Shown: piece by piece, positions 53,835 to 64,000 of the stretch | Layout: every line of letters begins with the position of its first letter | Numbering within the stretch: position 1 is the stretch's first letter | Assembly: GCF_040581485.1 (NCBI RefSeq) | Contig: NC_090128.1 | Coordinates: 17,538,931 to 17,602,930, forward strand | Direction of reading: 5' to 3' | Source of the DNA: Linepithema humile | Taxonomy: Eukaryota; Arthropoda; Insecta; Hymenoptera; Formicidae | Length of the DNA stretch: 64,000 nt | Translations under genes and position numbers: made by a program | The notes under the pieces: generated by a model | Told to the model about the DNA's origin: nothing | The model's input: the letters and a program-made list of their open reading frames with translations, nothing else | The model's database searches: none

Positions 53835-56800
53835 TCAAATTGCTCTGAAACGTAGATTTATCGAACGCGATTCTACCGTTTCCGACTCCGTCCCTTCCTC
53901 CTCCTCCTCTTGACCTTCTCGCTCTTTATGTAATAATAATTCCCTAATACTATTAAAATTAACTAAGCGTGAGTTTTCGAAATTTAGAGTTATGCCCTTT
54001 ACTTTGCAAACTTCTCGCGTTTGCCCTTCCGCTGTGCGAACCACGTATGCGTAAAATTTCGGACCACTCGATACAAATGCCTCGATATAGCTACCGCGAC
54101 CATAGCTTTCGAGTTCGTCCGTCATATCGCCTAAGAAATTACCTTTACGCACTTCGTATTTATCGGAGACACCGCTGCTCACGTAAATACAGTCGGTATC
54201 ATAATATAAAACGCGACGATCCAATTTATCTAAATATTCATACAAGACGCGCCTGTGCCGTCGTGAAAGCCGCTATAACCACGTTGGTAAGAGACGAGGG
54301 TACGTCCAGCTCTTCTCGCAGTCGCCACGAAACATACATCACTTCCTCGTTTACGGGTAATATTTCGATTATCTCATGCTGAGGACTCGTGAGTAAACTC
54401 GCTAAACGCTGTTGAGTTTTTACGATCTCGGTATTCGGCAGGTTGGATCGTTGACCAAATTTCCCCCAAAAAGAATTTAAACATAGCTTCGCGATCGAGC
54501 GCAAACCAGGGTTTTTCGCGATGTTTTGCTTATCAAGAACGACACCCTCAGTTTTCTCGTAGTCGCGAAGATATTGTTCTTTAGACACGTCATCCTCACA
54601 CTCGCTCGGCCATCCGCTGGCTTCTTGTTTCAATTTTAAAAATGTGTTTATATATTCCGTGAATAATCCCCCCTGCTGTGTATCGGGATCGTAGCGAGCT
54701 GTGGTGTATTGCCAAATCTCACAAACCCTCGTTACGAGATAACCTTTGTCGATGGCTTTGCGCAATTCAAGCAATACCCACGTACCCCCGAATTCTTGCT
54801 CGGACGGCTCGTGGGTACATTCATCGTGTGAAAATGTTTTGCAACAACTGCGACACAACGCGAATAGCAGCTTTCCACGCACGCGATAGGGAATGAAAGA
54901 GATCGCTCGGAGAAGGTGCCCTGCAACGCACAAAACCTTCGACGGAATCAAAATTGTAACACGGACCTATGCCAATTAGAGTCGAGCATTCCTCCGCGAC
55001 GTACACCATGGGATGTTTGATCGGGAAAACCCCGGTCTTCAGTACGTACGACTACAGAGAACATACATCCACGTAACGTATCTTCTTCGTACCCGTAATC
55101 TCGTATCGCGTCACGATGTTCCCCGTACATCCACCGTAGAACGCATCGCGCGGGTTGAGCAGCTCAATTTCTATCATCGGGTGATTCTGTAAAAATTCGC
55201 GCATTTTCCTATTTTCCATCATTTCGCGATCAAAGACGCATTCCCACTTCTCTATCACCGAGTACCCCCGTCTTCGAAGACAATACGTTGTTGCGATGAT
55301 GCGCTCATAACGCAAATCAATCGTATCGCCGCGTTCGTTGTTTACCAATAGTTCCCTATCGCGATTAATCTTAAAACACGACGGACATCCGTGCCAAAAA
55401 CAACCGTGGAATTGCAACACGTGATAGTGTGTTATACCGTTTTCCACCGACTCGTAATAACCATCAACTAGCGTGCCGTCTTGCAGATGATATTCCCGAG
55501 TGCATCCTGCGTGGGTGATGTTACGTCCGAGCTCGCGCTCCTTCCACACCAGCCACTGAAATGCCTTCCGCGATTGGGTATTCGCGCGTCTGTACCCGCC
55601 CGGTGAAATTATTCCAATTTCTCTTTCACGTAGAAAGTTTTTTCTAAAAACCCTCATACACGTTGAAGCGATGGTTGTGCATTCCTTGAACGGACACACG
55701 CGACCGCACTTCAAGAAAATCTTTCCAAAAGACATGCACGCGCGTCTCATTGTCAGAATATTTACGTCGTTGCGACAGTAACGCAATATCTCGCATTCAA
55801 AATCAAACACATAATTCGTACGAATCATTTTCGCATGCCACGCTAAAAACTTTTCTCGCTCATTCGTATTTATACTATCGGGTAAATAATATCGAATATC
55901 CGGCAACGGATCGACATATGACTGATTATTGTTAGTATTATTATAAATAAATGCGGAAAAATGCCTTTGTCCGAAGTATTCGTCAGGCCAAAAGCCTTCG
56001 GTAACTCCGATAAACGCATTGGCATATAATTAATACTATCGATAAATTTTGTATGTCCCACTGTTAGTACTATAATTTTCGTCCCGTTTAAGATTATCCG
56101 CGGTTCTAAGGCGGTTCCGCTCTCAACAATATAACGTAGGATAAATTGCGCATCGAATGCTTTCGCGTTATGAGCTATACAAATTATGTGTTTAAAATAT
56201 TTAGTCGGACGTGTCGCGAAATCTACAAACTCTTTTACAGGCTCACGACAAAATATGTATTCACGAATACCGCACCACCGACAGCGCACCAAAGTATCCT
56301 CTATCTCGGCACACGTTTCGCAAATCTGTTGCGCGACGCAAAGTGTAGGTACGTGAATATTTACACTCGCGGTACCTTGAAGCGTGTCATCCTGTCGCGT
56401 CTCGAAATAGTAAAACACGAATGCGACGCGACTTTCTGTTTTAAGTACGCACTCACCCGCGTTTTGTTGTTGCTCTTCTCCCTCTCCCAAAATGTGCTCC
56501 GTGTCGTTAGTATGAAAATTAGCTTTGTGAGGGAGAGGAAGCATGTGACAAAAATGATTCAACGGCTGAGCAGAACGACACGTCGAACAGTAAGTCACGC
56601 CGCATTCGTGTTGTCTATTACGCTCAATTAAACGACCGCATTCTTCGCAAAAACATACGGTACTGCAAACGCTACGAGACGATTGCCCATCGTATGATTT
56701 TTGCGCACGATGATGCTCAAGACACGCGTGATTGAAAAATTCGCGATTACAATTTTCGCAATGAATATGCTCCGCATCGAATCGCTCGCACGAAGGTACC

Positions 56801-58393
56801 GCGTAACACCGAGGGCATTTATTTGAGCATCGGTGTCTCCTTACATCGCTGCGGTAACCGACGTTACACGGTACGCAATAACCTCGGTTACCCGCGGCGG
56901 CTCTTAAATTTAAAATAACGCTGTAATGTCGTAATTCAGCGTGATGTAATAGGTTTAAACACGCGACCGGTTCGCGATGTAGTGAGGCTAGTATCGCGTT
57001 TCAATCAAATAAGACTTTACTCCCGTGATCAAAAGTTTCCGCGCTATAAACCATTATCGCGATGTTTTCCGCGGCTAGATAATGCTGAAAATGCTCGATT
57101 TTGCGAATACCGCAACCTTCTTCTAAAATTGTAATACCTACTTTCCTCGTTAAATCACGTGCCAACTCACGTTGTAATGAGGAATGACGGTATCTCACGG
57201 CGTTCCATCTTTCTTGTAGACTACCCGTACGTAAATTACCACGTTCATTGTAAATTTGCGCCGTTACGAGTGCGTGAGGAAAACATAAGTTCTCCGAGTT
57301 GGATATCGTTAAAATCGAGCGTTTACCAGCGATATCAAGCGCATTACCCGCACGACCCGTAGGAGTGACACGGAAAACGCGGATATTGAATTCTTGCGCT
57401 ACGTTCAAGCCCCCGGAGCTTTGAGCTAACGAATTCACGAGGTTCCAGATATTCTCGTGAGTCAAATCACGAGATGGTCGGAACGAAATACCCGCGGACC
57501 CGTGCGAAAGATTCGGGGAATCGAAATTAAGTCCGATGTAATCACCGGGAACACAGGAAAGTACCGCGTACGCGTGAAGCTCGCGAAACGCGTTTTCTAA
57601 TCACGCGTAAACCTCCTCTTCCTCTGGTAATGATCGAATGCGAAAACCAGCCTCTCTCCCTACTACACCGAAATTTCTAAACTCACGCACGTTTTCCCTT
57701 ATTAAATCTAAATAATTAAAATTATTCCCGTTATGATTCGCGATCTGTTCCGGCGCACCAACCTGATTCTCCGGAAACAGCGCTTCTTCCTCCTCTTCTC
57801 TCTCCAGTCTCCCCTCCCCACGAACTCCTATCTCGTTGTCGTCGGTTTCTTCGGCTTGATTTTCCGCCGACTGTTGCTGCTGCGTATTTTCTTCCATTCC
57901 TCCTCCACCAAACTGAACTGGAAAAATCGAAAACAAACGAATTAGTTTATCTTTAAAATTATTGTTTTTACACTTCCATACTCGAATTTTAAAATTTGTT
58001 AAAATTGTTAAAATTAAAAATAGTAATACATTTCATATTAAATTCTCTCACCTCTATACAGGATTATTCCCTTTCTTGCTCACTGTTAATCGTGTTGATC
58101 ATTGATCACTAATATTCCGGCGAGTAAGAAATTTCCGGGAAAATAATTCCAAAAATTTTGTCCGTTTAGAACAAAGGTATTCGAGTATGAAAGCGTTATC
58201 TGTGCAAAAATATATAATTGTATTTACCTCTTTCCCTCAAAAGTTCCTCTAGATTCTGTTCTTCCGCTTCACTCAGCTCCTCCCCCGTATCTTCCTCTTG
58301 CACCTCATCATTATTCTCCTCATCCTCCTCCTCCTCCGAATCTTCTATTATTGTATTTTCACTTCCTTGGTTAAACTCTAAAAAATTCACCAT
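53835..58393 (-). pseudogene. Polinton protein-primed DNA polymerase B, heavily mutated
   Basis: A probable first exon (ATG 58393 to donor 58228, acidic) joins in phase across a 310-bp intron to 57917. The frame then continues through TGA at 57601 and TGA at 57001. A Cys/His-rich region follows (about 56560-56890, C-x2-C pairs), then the exonuclease: FVFYYFETR (Exo I, with Tyr where the metal-binding Asp belongs), HNAKAFDAQF (Exo II), YCRNDVN (Exo III). Shifts lie near 55950, 54900 and 54245. A TAG at 55052 falls inside polymerase motif A. Motif B (LCLNSFWGKFGQ) and motif C (YYDTDCIY) are still readable. It replicated the element when active; now dead. Confidence 0.85.
57918..58227 (-). other. 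predicted intron near the start of the polymerase gene
   Basis: Donor GAAAGAG|GTAAAT and acceptor TTTTCCAG|TT join phase 1 to phase 1, preserving the frame. The intervening DNA is AT-rich with stops. Confidence 0.55.
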
Positions 58394-58449
58394 TGTTTTT
58401 TAGCGGATAAAAAATTTTTATCCATTTTCTTACTGCGATAAATTTCTCA

Positions 58450-59283
58450 TTACTCATCTGGTGAAAAAATCTCTTCCTCGTCAAATGAACTCACTTCGTG
58501 AGTTCCAACTTCTTCCTCGCTCTCGCTATCCAAGTTAACGAGAGGTGGCTCAGGTGTGAGCTCGATACGTGCACGCTCTAAAAACATTTAATATTTCATT
58601 ATTTTTTTTAAATTTACCAATATGAAATGCTTATTTTCCATAAAAGAATGTGTGCTAAGACTCACGTGAGGGTCCGGCTTCGGGTGAAGTATCAGCCCGC
58701 CGTCTTATAGAGGAGGAGTATACTCTTCAGGGCATGCAATACGTTGCACTCCTCTCACCCCCGCGATCCTGCGAGGCGATGCGTTCCGATGTTCTACTTA
58801 TAAAAGAATTTACTCTTTTAATTTTTGAAAATTATATATACATATATATATATATAATAAAAATTGGAATATAAACTCACCGTTTTCACTCGCTTCCGAA
58901 ATCGATCGATGAAAATGAAATAATAGAAAAGCTATATGGCCACCCGCATCCTCCACTTCTCCATCACCGAAAATACTTCTCATTTCGATAATTTCACCCG
59001 CGTAGATTGCAAGTCTCTGATAGGAGGCAAAATGCCCCAAGCGAAATAGCACCGCTAGCACTGCACTAGGACACACCCCCGCAAATTTCGCAAACACTTC
59101 AAAATTTATTTCATCGTTGTCTGATAACAGCGATAAATATCTGCTCACATCGAGTCCGCACAAAGCGCGTGACAGTAGTAAGCATGTCTCGACGGTTTTT
59201 CTTAAATTCTCAACCATTTTCGCGTACTCAAGATAATCTCGCCCGAATTCATGATACGAAGAAACACGACGCGTGTTGTCCAC
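58450..59283 (-). CDS. two-exon gene next to polymerase, helical N-terminus and acidic tail, unknown
   Basis: Exon 1 is 59283-58881, ending GAAAACG|GTGAGT. Exon 2 is 58577-58450, after TTTTTTAG, to TAA. The junction is in frame, giving up to 176 codons. Exon 1 encodes a mostly helical segment (YLEYAKMVENLRKTVETCLL; VFAKFAGVCPSAVLAVLFRL). Exon 2 is acidic (NLDSESEEEVG, FDEEEIFSPDE). The first in-frame ATG is at 59217; the frame opens with GTG at 59283. Same strand as the Maverick genes and directly upstream of polymerase, so probably part of it. I recognise no family. Confidence 0.5.
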
Positions 59284-60213
59284 TACTGAGAATTTTAAAG
59301 TGCAATTTTTCCCGTCTCAAATTCTTATTTATACCTTCAGTCGGATCAAAAAAATTAATCGACTTCAGGTTGTACATCTTTCACAAAGATTTCCGCACAT
59401 TGGCGGCAACTTTACAAGATGTACATATATTACTTTAGTGTTCGAAGGGTTTATCAGACAAAGAAACATCATATACCCTTCAGACGATGTCGATATTCTT
59501 TTCTTATAACTTTTTACAACTTAATTGAGGGTTAGTACGTGAGCAAAACTTAATTTCGAAAACTTTCACAGTAATAAACTTTTACGTGAATATAAAAAGG
59601 TTTGCATATGTTTACCCTATTGTAAATTGCTTCTTTTTTTATGACGGTACGGGCATTTCCGATCTTTTTTTTTGTCTAACCCTTTAGATTCCATATGTTT
59701 AAAATGTAATTTTTCCAGGGTCCAGGTGTAAATAAATAGTTTTATCGGATTGGAGATTTATAGTTTTAGAGATTTTTAGGATGAAAGTTCGTAAAAATTC
59801 CGTTGACTGCAATATTTTAATTTTTTCTTATTCCTCAGTCTTCAGTTTCTCAGTCCTTTTGTACCCTTTGATTTTTTTCCGAATAATTGTAATGCAAGAC
59901 TGTGCAGGATGTAACAGCGCACGAACCAATGTCCTTACTCCTTCTATTATCAACGGTCGTTTTTAAGAGAATTCGAGAAAATGTAGAAGCAATAAACATC
60001 GTATCCAATCAGATGACTCTAAATTTTTATGCGCACGCATTTTCCCACTACTTTTCCGATTTTCTACTCTATACGATTGGGAAAATTTTAATCATTCGTT
60101 TTCTGACATTCGAACGTGCGGGTTTAGCAGCAGCAGCAGCAGCAGCAGTAGCAACAGTAAAGAAGATACAGCATTTTTGTATTTTATTTTGTGTCTACGT
60201 GAAAACTAGCATC
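59284..60213. other. intergenic region between divergent Maverick-end genes
   Basis: AT-rich, with a (CAG)n run at about 60128-60147. No gene recognised. It may hold divergent promoters. Confidence 0.3.
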
Positions 60214-60791
60214 ATGAGTAAACGCAAAGAAATTTTAAATTCTGAACATTACGAAGTGCGCGGTGATGTTTCCGGAGCAAGATACTTCAATGGAGAAAAA
60301 TTTGAGCAGAATTATATGCTGTTAGCCAACACCACTTACGGACTCAATTCCTCATATACAAAAAAAATTCATGTTGGGTTGCAAACTTCAATCAACGATG
60401 ACGAGTTTGATTTCCAACCCGCTGTTAAATTTACTTCCAAGGGAGCCGAGGGCATTTGCTTCAACATGGTGGAGTGGCAGCAATTTTAAGAAAACATAGA
60501 ACTTATGGCTGATTATTTAAATGGAAATAGTGTTAAATCTAACTCTATTATTATCAAGAAGATAATTATAAATTTCACCACCGCCTAGAAGCAAGAGCCC
60601 TGCTATTGAAATATCAGGAGCAAGAAGAGCCTTCTTCGGGAAGAAACTTGACTGCAGAAGAAATCATCCATACTCCGAAGAAACCACGAACATATTTCTA
60701 CGCAATAGCAATGCAAAAGACTACTTTTCTCGGACTGGAAAACTTGCTCGATTGCGTAAACGCTAATTTAAATCAGTTAAGAGGATGCTAA
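60214..60791 (+). pseudogene. plus-strand Maverick-end gene, unknown function, broken
   Basis: The ATG at 60214 opens 91 codons (MSKRKEILNSEHYEVRGDVS, ARYFNGEKFEQNYMLLA, KGAEGICFNMVEWQQF) to TAA at 60487. The same frame continues recognisably (ENIELMADYLNG, INFTTA) to TAG. The end (MQKTTFLGLENLL) is in another frame at 60705-60791. In other ant Polintons I recall a similar protein encoded opposite the structural genes; its role is not known to me. At least two stops and one shift. Confidence 0.5.
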
Positions 60792-61666
60792 AGTGACGGG
60801 CGAACTCCGACGCGAAAGCGCCATCATTTCGATGGTACTAAAAATGAAATGACATTATCGGCGTAGCCTACGCCGCGTAGGTCCGTGTGTACACATTTGT
60901 TTGTAGTGGTAACTCACTACACTGACGTGTGGTCTGTGTACGTGTGTCATCGGAAGTTCGTAAACAAACAATGCTTGCGCTTGTTTCCTCGACTGAAATT
61001 TCGTCGCAAGGCTGCAATATAATGTCCGAGAAAACATAAGCGTATACAAGGTGTCAAATAAATATAAACTAAATATGACAAAATAATAAATAAAAATATA
61101 CATAAAATACAATATATATATATCACTGAAGAAAAATGTCATATACTTTTCTTATTTTTATCTTTATGTAGCAAATACAAAATAACTAATTAATCAATTA
61201 ATTAATATATATATACACATATATTAAATAAATAATTATCTTTATTTTATATTTTATATGATGATAACTGAAATAATGAAAGTATATATCATTTCAGTTA
61301 TATAAAATACAAAATAAAGACAACAATATATTCAATATATATATGTATGTATTGAATAATTAACTTATTTATTTATTTTGTATTAATTACATAAGAATAA
61401 AAATAGGGAAAACATATAACATTTTTTTCCAATTAGATATATAGTATTATATATAGATTTTTTGAATAAAAGATTCTATCATATCTAATTTATATCTATT
61501 AGACACCTTGTATAAGTCTATTTCGTCTTGTATGTACATCATACAGCCATACGATAGAATTTTAATAGCGAGAAAAAAGTTGAAATAACCTTATAGATTA
61601 TTCGATAAAACAAAAACAGACCACAAGTGTAGTAAATTACTAACTAAAAGAAATACGTATTTCTTA
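60792..61666. other. no gene recognised; AT-rich with TA microsatellites
   Basis: 60800-61010 is moderately GC-rich with CGGCGTAGCCTACGCCG (inverted repeat near 60860-60877). 61070-61500 is very AT-rich. I looked here for a Maverick terminal repeat and did not find its partner. Confidence 0.35.
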
Positions 61667-62690
61667 AAATCTGCCAGTTCACGAATAAATCGTCTTTAGC
61701 TCTCTTTTTCTAAACGGTCAGCTGACGTTAGATCGCCTCTGACAATATTTATTAAAAATTGTTAGCTGACGTTAGATCGTCTCTGACAATATTTCTTAAA
61801 ATCTGTCAGTTCACGAATAAATCCTCTTTAGTTCTCTTTTTTCTAAACGGTCAGCTGACGTTAGATTGCCTCTGACAACATTTCTTAAAATCTGCCAGTT
61901 CACGAATAAATCGTCTTTAGCTCTTTTTTTTTCTAAACGGTCAGCTGACGTTAGATCGCCTCTGACTATATTTATTAAAAAGTGTTAGCTGACGTTAGAT
62001 CGTCTCTGACAATATTTCTTAAAATCTGTCAGTTCACGAATAAATCGTCTTTAGCTCTCTTTTTTCTAAACAGTCAGCTGACGTTAGATCGTCTCTGGCT
62101 TTTGTAATTCTAAATTGCCAGTCCACGAGAAAACCGCCTCTGGCTTGTCTTATTCTGTATTGCCAGTCCACGAGAAAACCGCCTCTAGCTTGAAGAGAAG
62201 AATAAGAATTCTCTAATGCCAGTCCACGAGAAAACCGCCTCTGGCTTTTCTTATTTTATATTGCCAGTCCATGAGAAAACCGCCTCTGGCTTGTCTTATT
62301 CTGTATTGCCAGTCCACGAAAAAATCGCCTCTGGCTTGAAGAGAAGAATAAGAATTCTCTAATGCCAGTCCACGAGAAAACCGCCTCTGGCTTGTCTTAT
62401 TTTATATTGCCAGTCCACGAGAAAACCGCCTCTGGTTTGTCTTATTTTATATTGCCAGTCCACGAGAAAACCGCCTCTAGCTGTCTTATTCTGTATTGCC
62501 AGTCCACGAGAAAACCGCCTCTGGCTGTCTTATTCTGTATTGCCAGTCCACGAGAAAACCGCCTCTGGCTTGAAGAGAAGAATAAGAATTTTCTAATGCC
62601 AGTCCACGAAAAAACCGCCTCTGGCTTGTCTTATTTTATATTGCCAGTCCACGAGAAAACCGCCTCTGGCTTGTCTTATTCTTTATTGTA
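61667..62690 (+). repeat. compound satellite array: two related unit types
   Basis: 61667-62100 consists of longer units combining CAGTTCACGAATAAATCGTC with CAGCTGACGTTAGATCG. 62100-62690 consists of about a dozen roughly 45-bp units with the core GCCAGTCCACGAGAAAACCG and CCTCTGGC. Both share a CAGT(T/C)CACGA...CTCT(G/A)GC frame, so one derives from the other. Some units include a spacer AGAAGAATAAGAATTCT. Confidence 0.9.
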
Positions 62691-63219
62691 AGATATTTTT
62701 ATTACGTCATATGCTTTATATATATATAATGTATATATGTTAAATGATATATGTCATTCGTCATATAAATAATATATAAGTTATATGACATATACATTTA
62801 TTATAACAATATACAAAATGATATTAACTTTTTACATAGATACTTTGATGTGAATATGTATAATATGGAGCACATAATATACATAATATATACAGGGTGC
62901 TTCCGCAACATACAGATCAGTAAGTCGGGTTGCCTATTTGCTTATCGGCAGGGGCATGCTTTACCGGCCGTGCAGAATAAGGTTAGATCGCAAGTCCGGC
63001 GGAAAATAAGGCAAAAGATATTTGAGTTTTACCATTCTGGTATAGTGTAAGATTCAATAATATATATATAATAGGAGTTGTTTAATAATAGAAATATTAA
63101 TAACAACATAATAATAAAATTAGTAAACATTAAACGATTATTAAACAAATAACACAATTTACAAAATAAAGATAAATAATATTTTTTTATTTAAAACATG
63201 CTTATAACAAATGTTCTAT
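62691..63219. other. AT-rich DNA, no gene
   Basis: TA-rich palindromic words (ATATATGTCAT, ATGACATATA) and a short GC-richer stretch at 62893-63005 that I cannot assign. Confidence 0.3.
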
Positions 63220-63870
63220 TAAATTACCAACTTCTTCTAAGCATAACGTGATTCTGCGTATGAAATTTTCTCTCTCTCTCTTCTTCTCACTCTATTTAAT
63301 GTGGCAAGAGTTGTTTTCTGCACATGCGTTTCGTATTCTATTTTGCAAATCTTCTTAATTTGCTAGTAGTTTCATATATTTTATTTTTTAAAAAGCTCCA
63401 CACGAAAAAATCCATGGGCGTAAGATCCGGAGACCGTGGTGGCCACACTGAGGACTATGAAGTCCGATCCATCTTCCCGGAAATTTTTTATTTAAAATTG
63501 TTCTCGCTACAAGAGACGTGTGAGCGGGATGTCCATCCTGTTGGAAAACCATTTCTAGTTTATTAGCTAGTGGCACATCTTCCAAAAGCTCGTCGAGTCA
63601 ATAGAGAAGAAATTGTGAATAATATTGTGCATCCACATTTCCTTCGATAAATTCAGGGCCGATGACGTGATCTCCTACGATTCCGAGCCACACATTTACA
63701 GTCCACCTACTTTGAAAATTGTGTTCTTTTACACAATGTGGATTGTGCTCTGCATAGTGATGCTCATTATGACGGTTTATGTGTCCATGACTTCCAAAAA
63801 TTGCTTTATCAGTCCATAAAATATTTTTTATAAAGATGTCATTTTTGGCATCATTAAAATCTACTTGCAG
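63220..63870 (-). pseudogene. mariner-superfamily transposase remnant
   Basis: On the minus strand: FIKNILWTDKAIFGSHGHIN (first Asp region), then VWLGIVGDHVIGP, a stop near 63600, then LEMVFQQDGHPAHTSLVART (second Asp), RWIGLHSPQC and a shifted RPWIFSCGAF where a DFFLWG-type motif is expected. A C-terminal remnant (EDLQNRIRNAC) is visible to about 63240. Several stops; inactive. Confidence 0.75.
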
Positions 63871-64000
63871 AATAATTTAGTATAAAATTGACGATGCAAA
63901 TTAATAAATGGTAATGTGTCAGGTATATTATAAAATAATAAAAAAATAAAAAATTTAAACAAATTTACGTGATCAATAACCCATTCACGAAAATTTAAAC

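Larger units (their letters stand above)
28808..60791 (-). mobile_element. degenerate Maverick/Polinton, split by a 16-kb insertion
   Basis: The core Polinton gene set is present: adenovirus-type protease, major and minor capsid proteins, retroviral-type integrase with chromodomain, FtsK/HerA-type packaging ATPase and protein-primed DNA polymerase B. Several small Polinton-associated ORFs are also present. All are on the minus strand except the last gene at 60214-60791. The order is collinear apart from an interruption between the minor capsid gene (33.3 kb) and the integrase (49.4 kb). Most genes carry stops or shifts and several catalytic residues are replaced. I could not identify terminal inverted repeats, so the limits are those of the genes. 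Confidence 0.85.

Noticed and set aside
28808..60791. Terminal inverted repeats for the Maverick
   Set aside because: I compared the regions outside the first and last genes (28.4-28.8 and 60.8-61.1 kb) and found only short words such as GTAAACAAAC in common, not enough to call.
61667..62690. CRISPR-like array of repeats and short spacers
   Set aside because: The context is a eukaryotic genome; the intervals between cores are themselves repeated and there are no cas genes. It is a satellite.

Overview
This window looks like intergenic, transposon-packed DNA from an insect, most likely a hymenopteran and plausibly an ant. It is AT-rich, has spliced eukaryotic genes with GT-AG introns, and carries insect-type Maverick/Polinton, hAT, piggyBac, Tc1/mariner, BEL/Pao and LINE elements. 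The species assignment is inference. I see no clear conserved host housekeeping gene.

Layout. (1) 344-9488 is a 9.1-kb hAT element with 1-kb terminal inverted repeats and an 8-bp target duplication. It holds a transposase gene interrupted by a TA-flanked element, a second reading frame on the other strand (Q-rich then RGG/GGW-rich), a foldback insertion and a 51-bp tandem repeat. (2) 9.5-15.5 kb holds a GC-rich tract of unknown origin, a gag-like zinc-knuckle fragment, and a Tc1-like remnant into which a structurally complete piggyBac (12926-15340, TTAA duplication, uninterrupted 586-aa transposase) is inserted. (3) 15.9-21.05 kb is a full-length LINE with a 16-bp target duplication but broken ORFs. 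(4) 21-28.8 kb holds a candidate terminal exon, a BEL/Pao LTR plus gag-protease fragment cut short by a second copy of the first hAT family, a tRNA-like tandem duplication and a 112-bp tandem repeat. (5) 28.8-60.8 kb is a decayed Maverick/Polinton, nearly all on the minus strand: protease, major and minor capsid proteins, integrase, packaging ATPase and protein-primed DNA polymerase B. It is split by about 16 kb of other DNA (33.3-49.4 kb). (6) 60.8-64 kb holds AT-rich DNA, a compound satellite and a mariner-superfamily remnant.

The 16-kb block inside the Maverick holds the two most interesting genes. One is a predicted three-exon minus-strand gene (34628-36887) whose splice junctions join in frame to a 407-aa disordered protein built from two tandem repeats. 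The other is an intact two-exon gene (41665-46707) encoding about 1148 aa that fuses a Mutator-like DDE transposase domain, a YqaJ-type nuclease and a Ulp1-type cysteine protease. The expected catalytic residues of all three domains are visible. Large palindromes and small inverted-repeat elements crowd this block, several with readable target duplications.

How the parts relate: most of the window records nested insertions. Mariner element into hAT, hAT copy into BEL/Pao, piggyBac into Tc1, Harbinger-like MITE into a palindrome, and small elements into the introns of the two intact genes. Apart from the piggyBac transposase, the fusion gene, the repeat-protein gene and a few Maverick ORFs, the coding sequences seen are broken.
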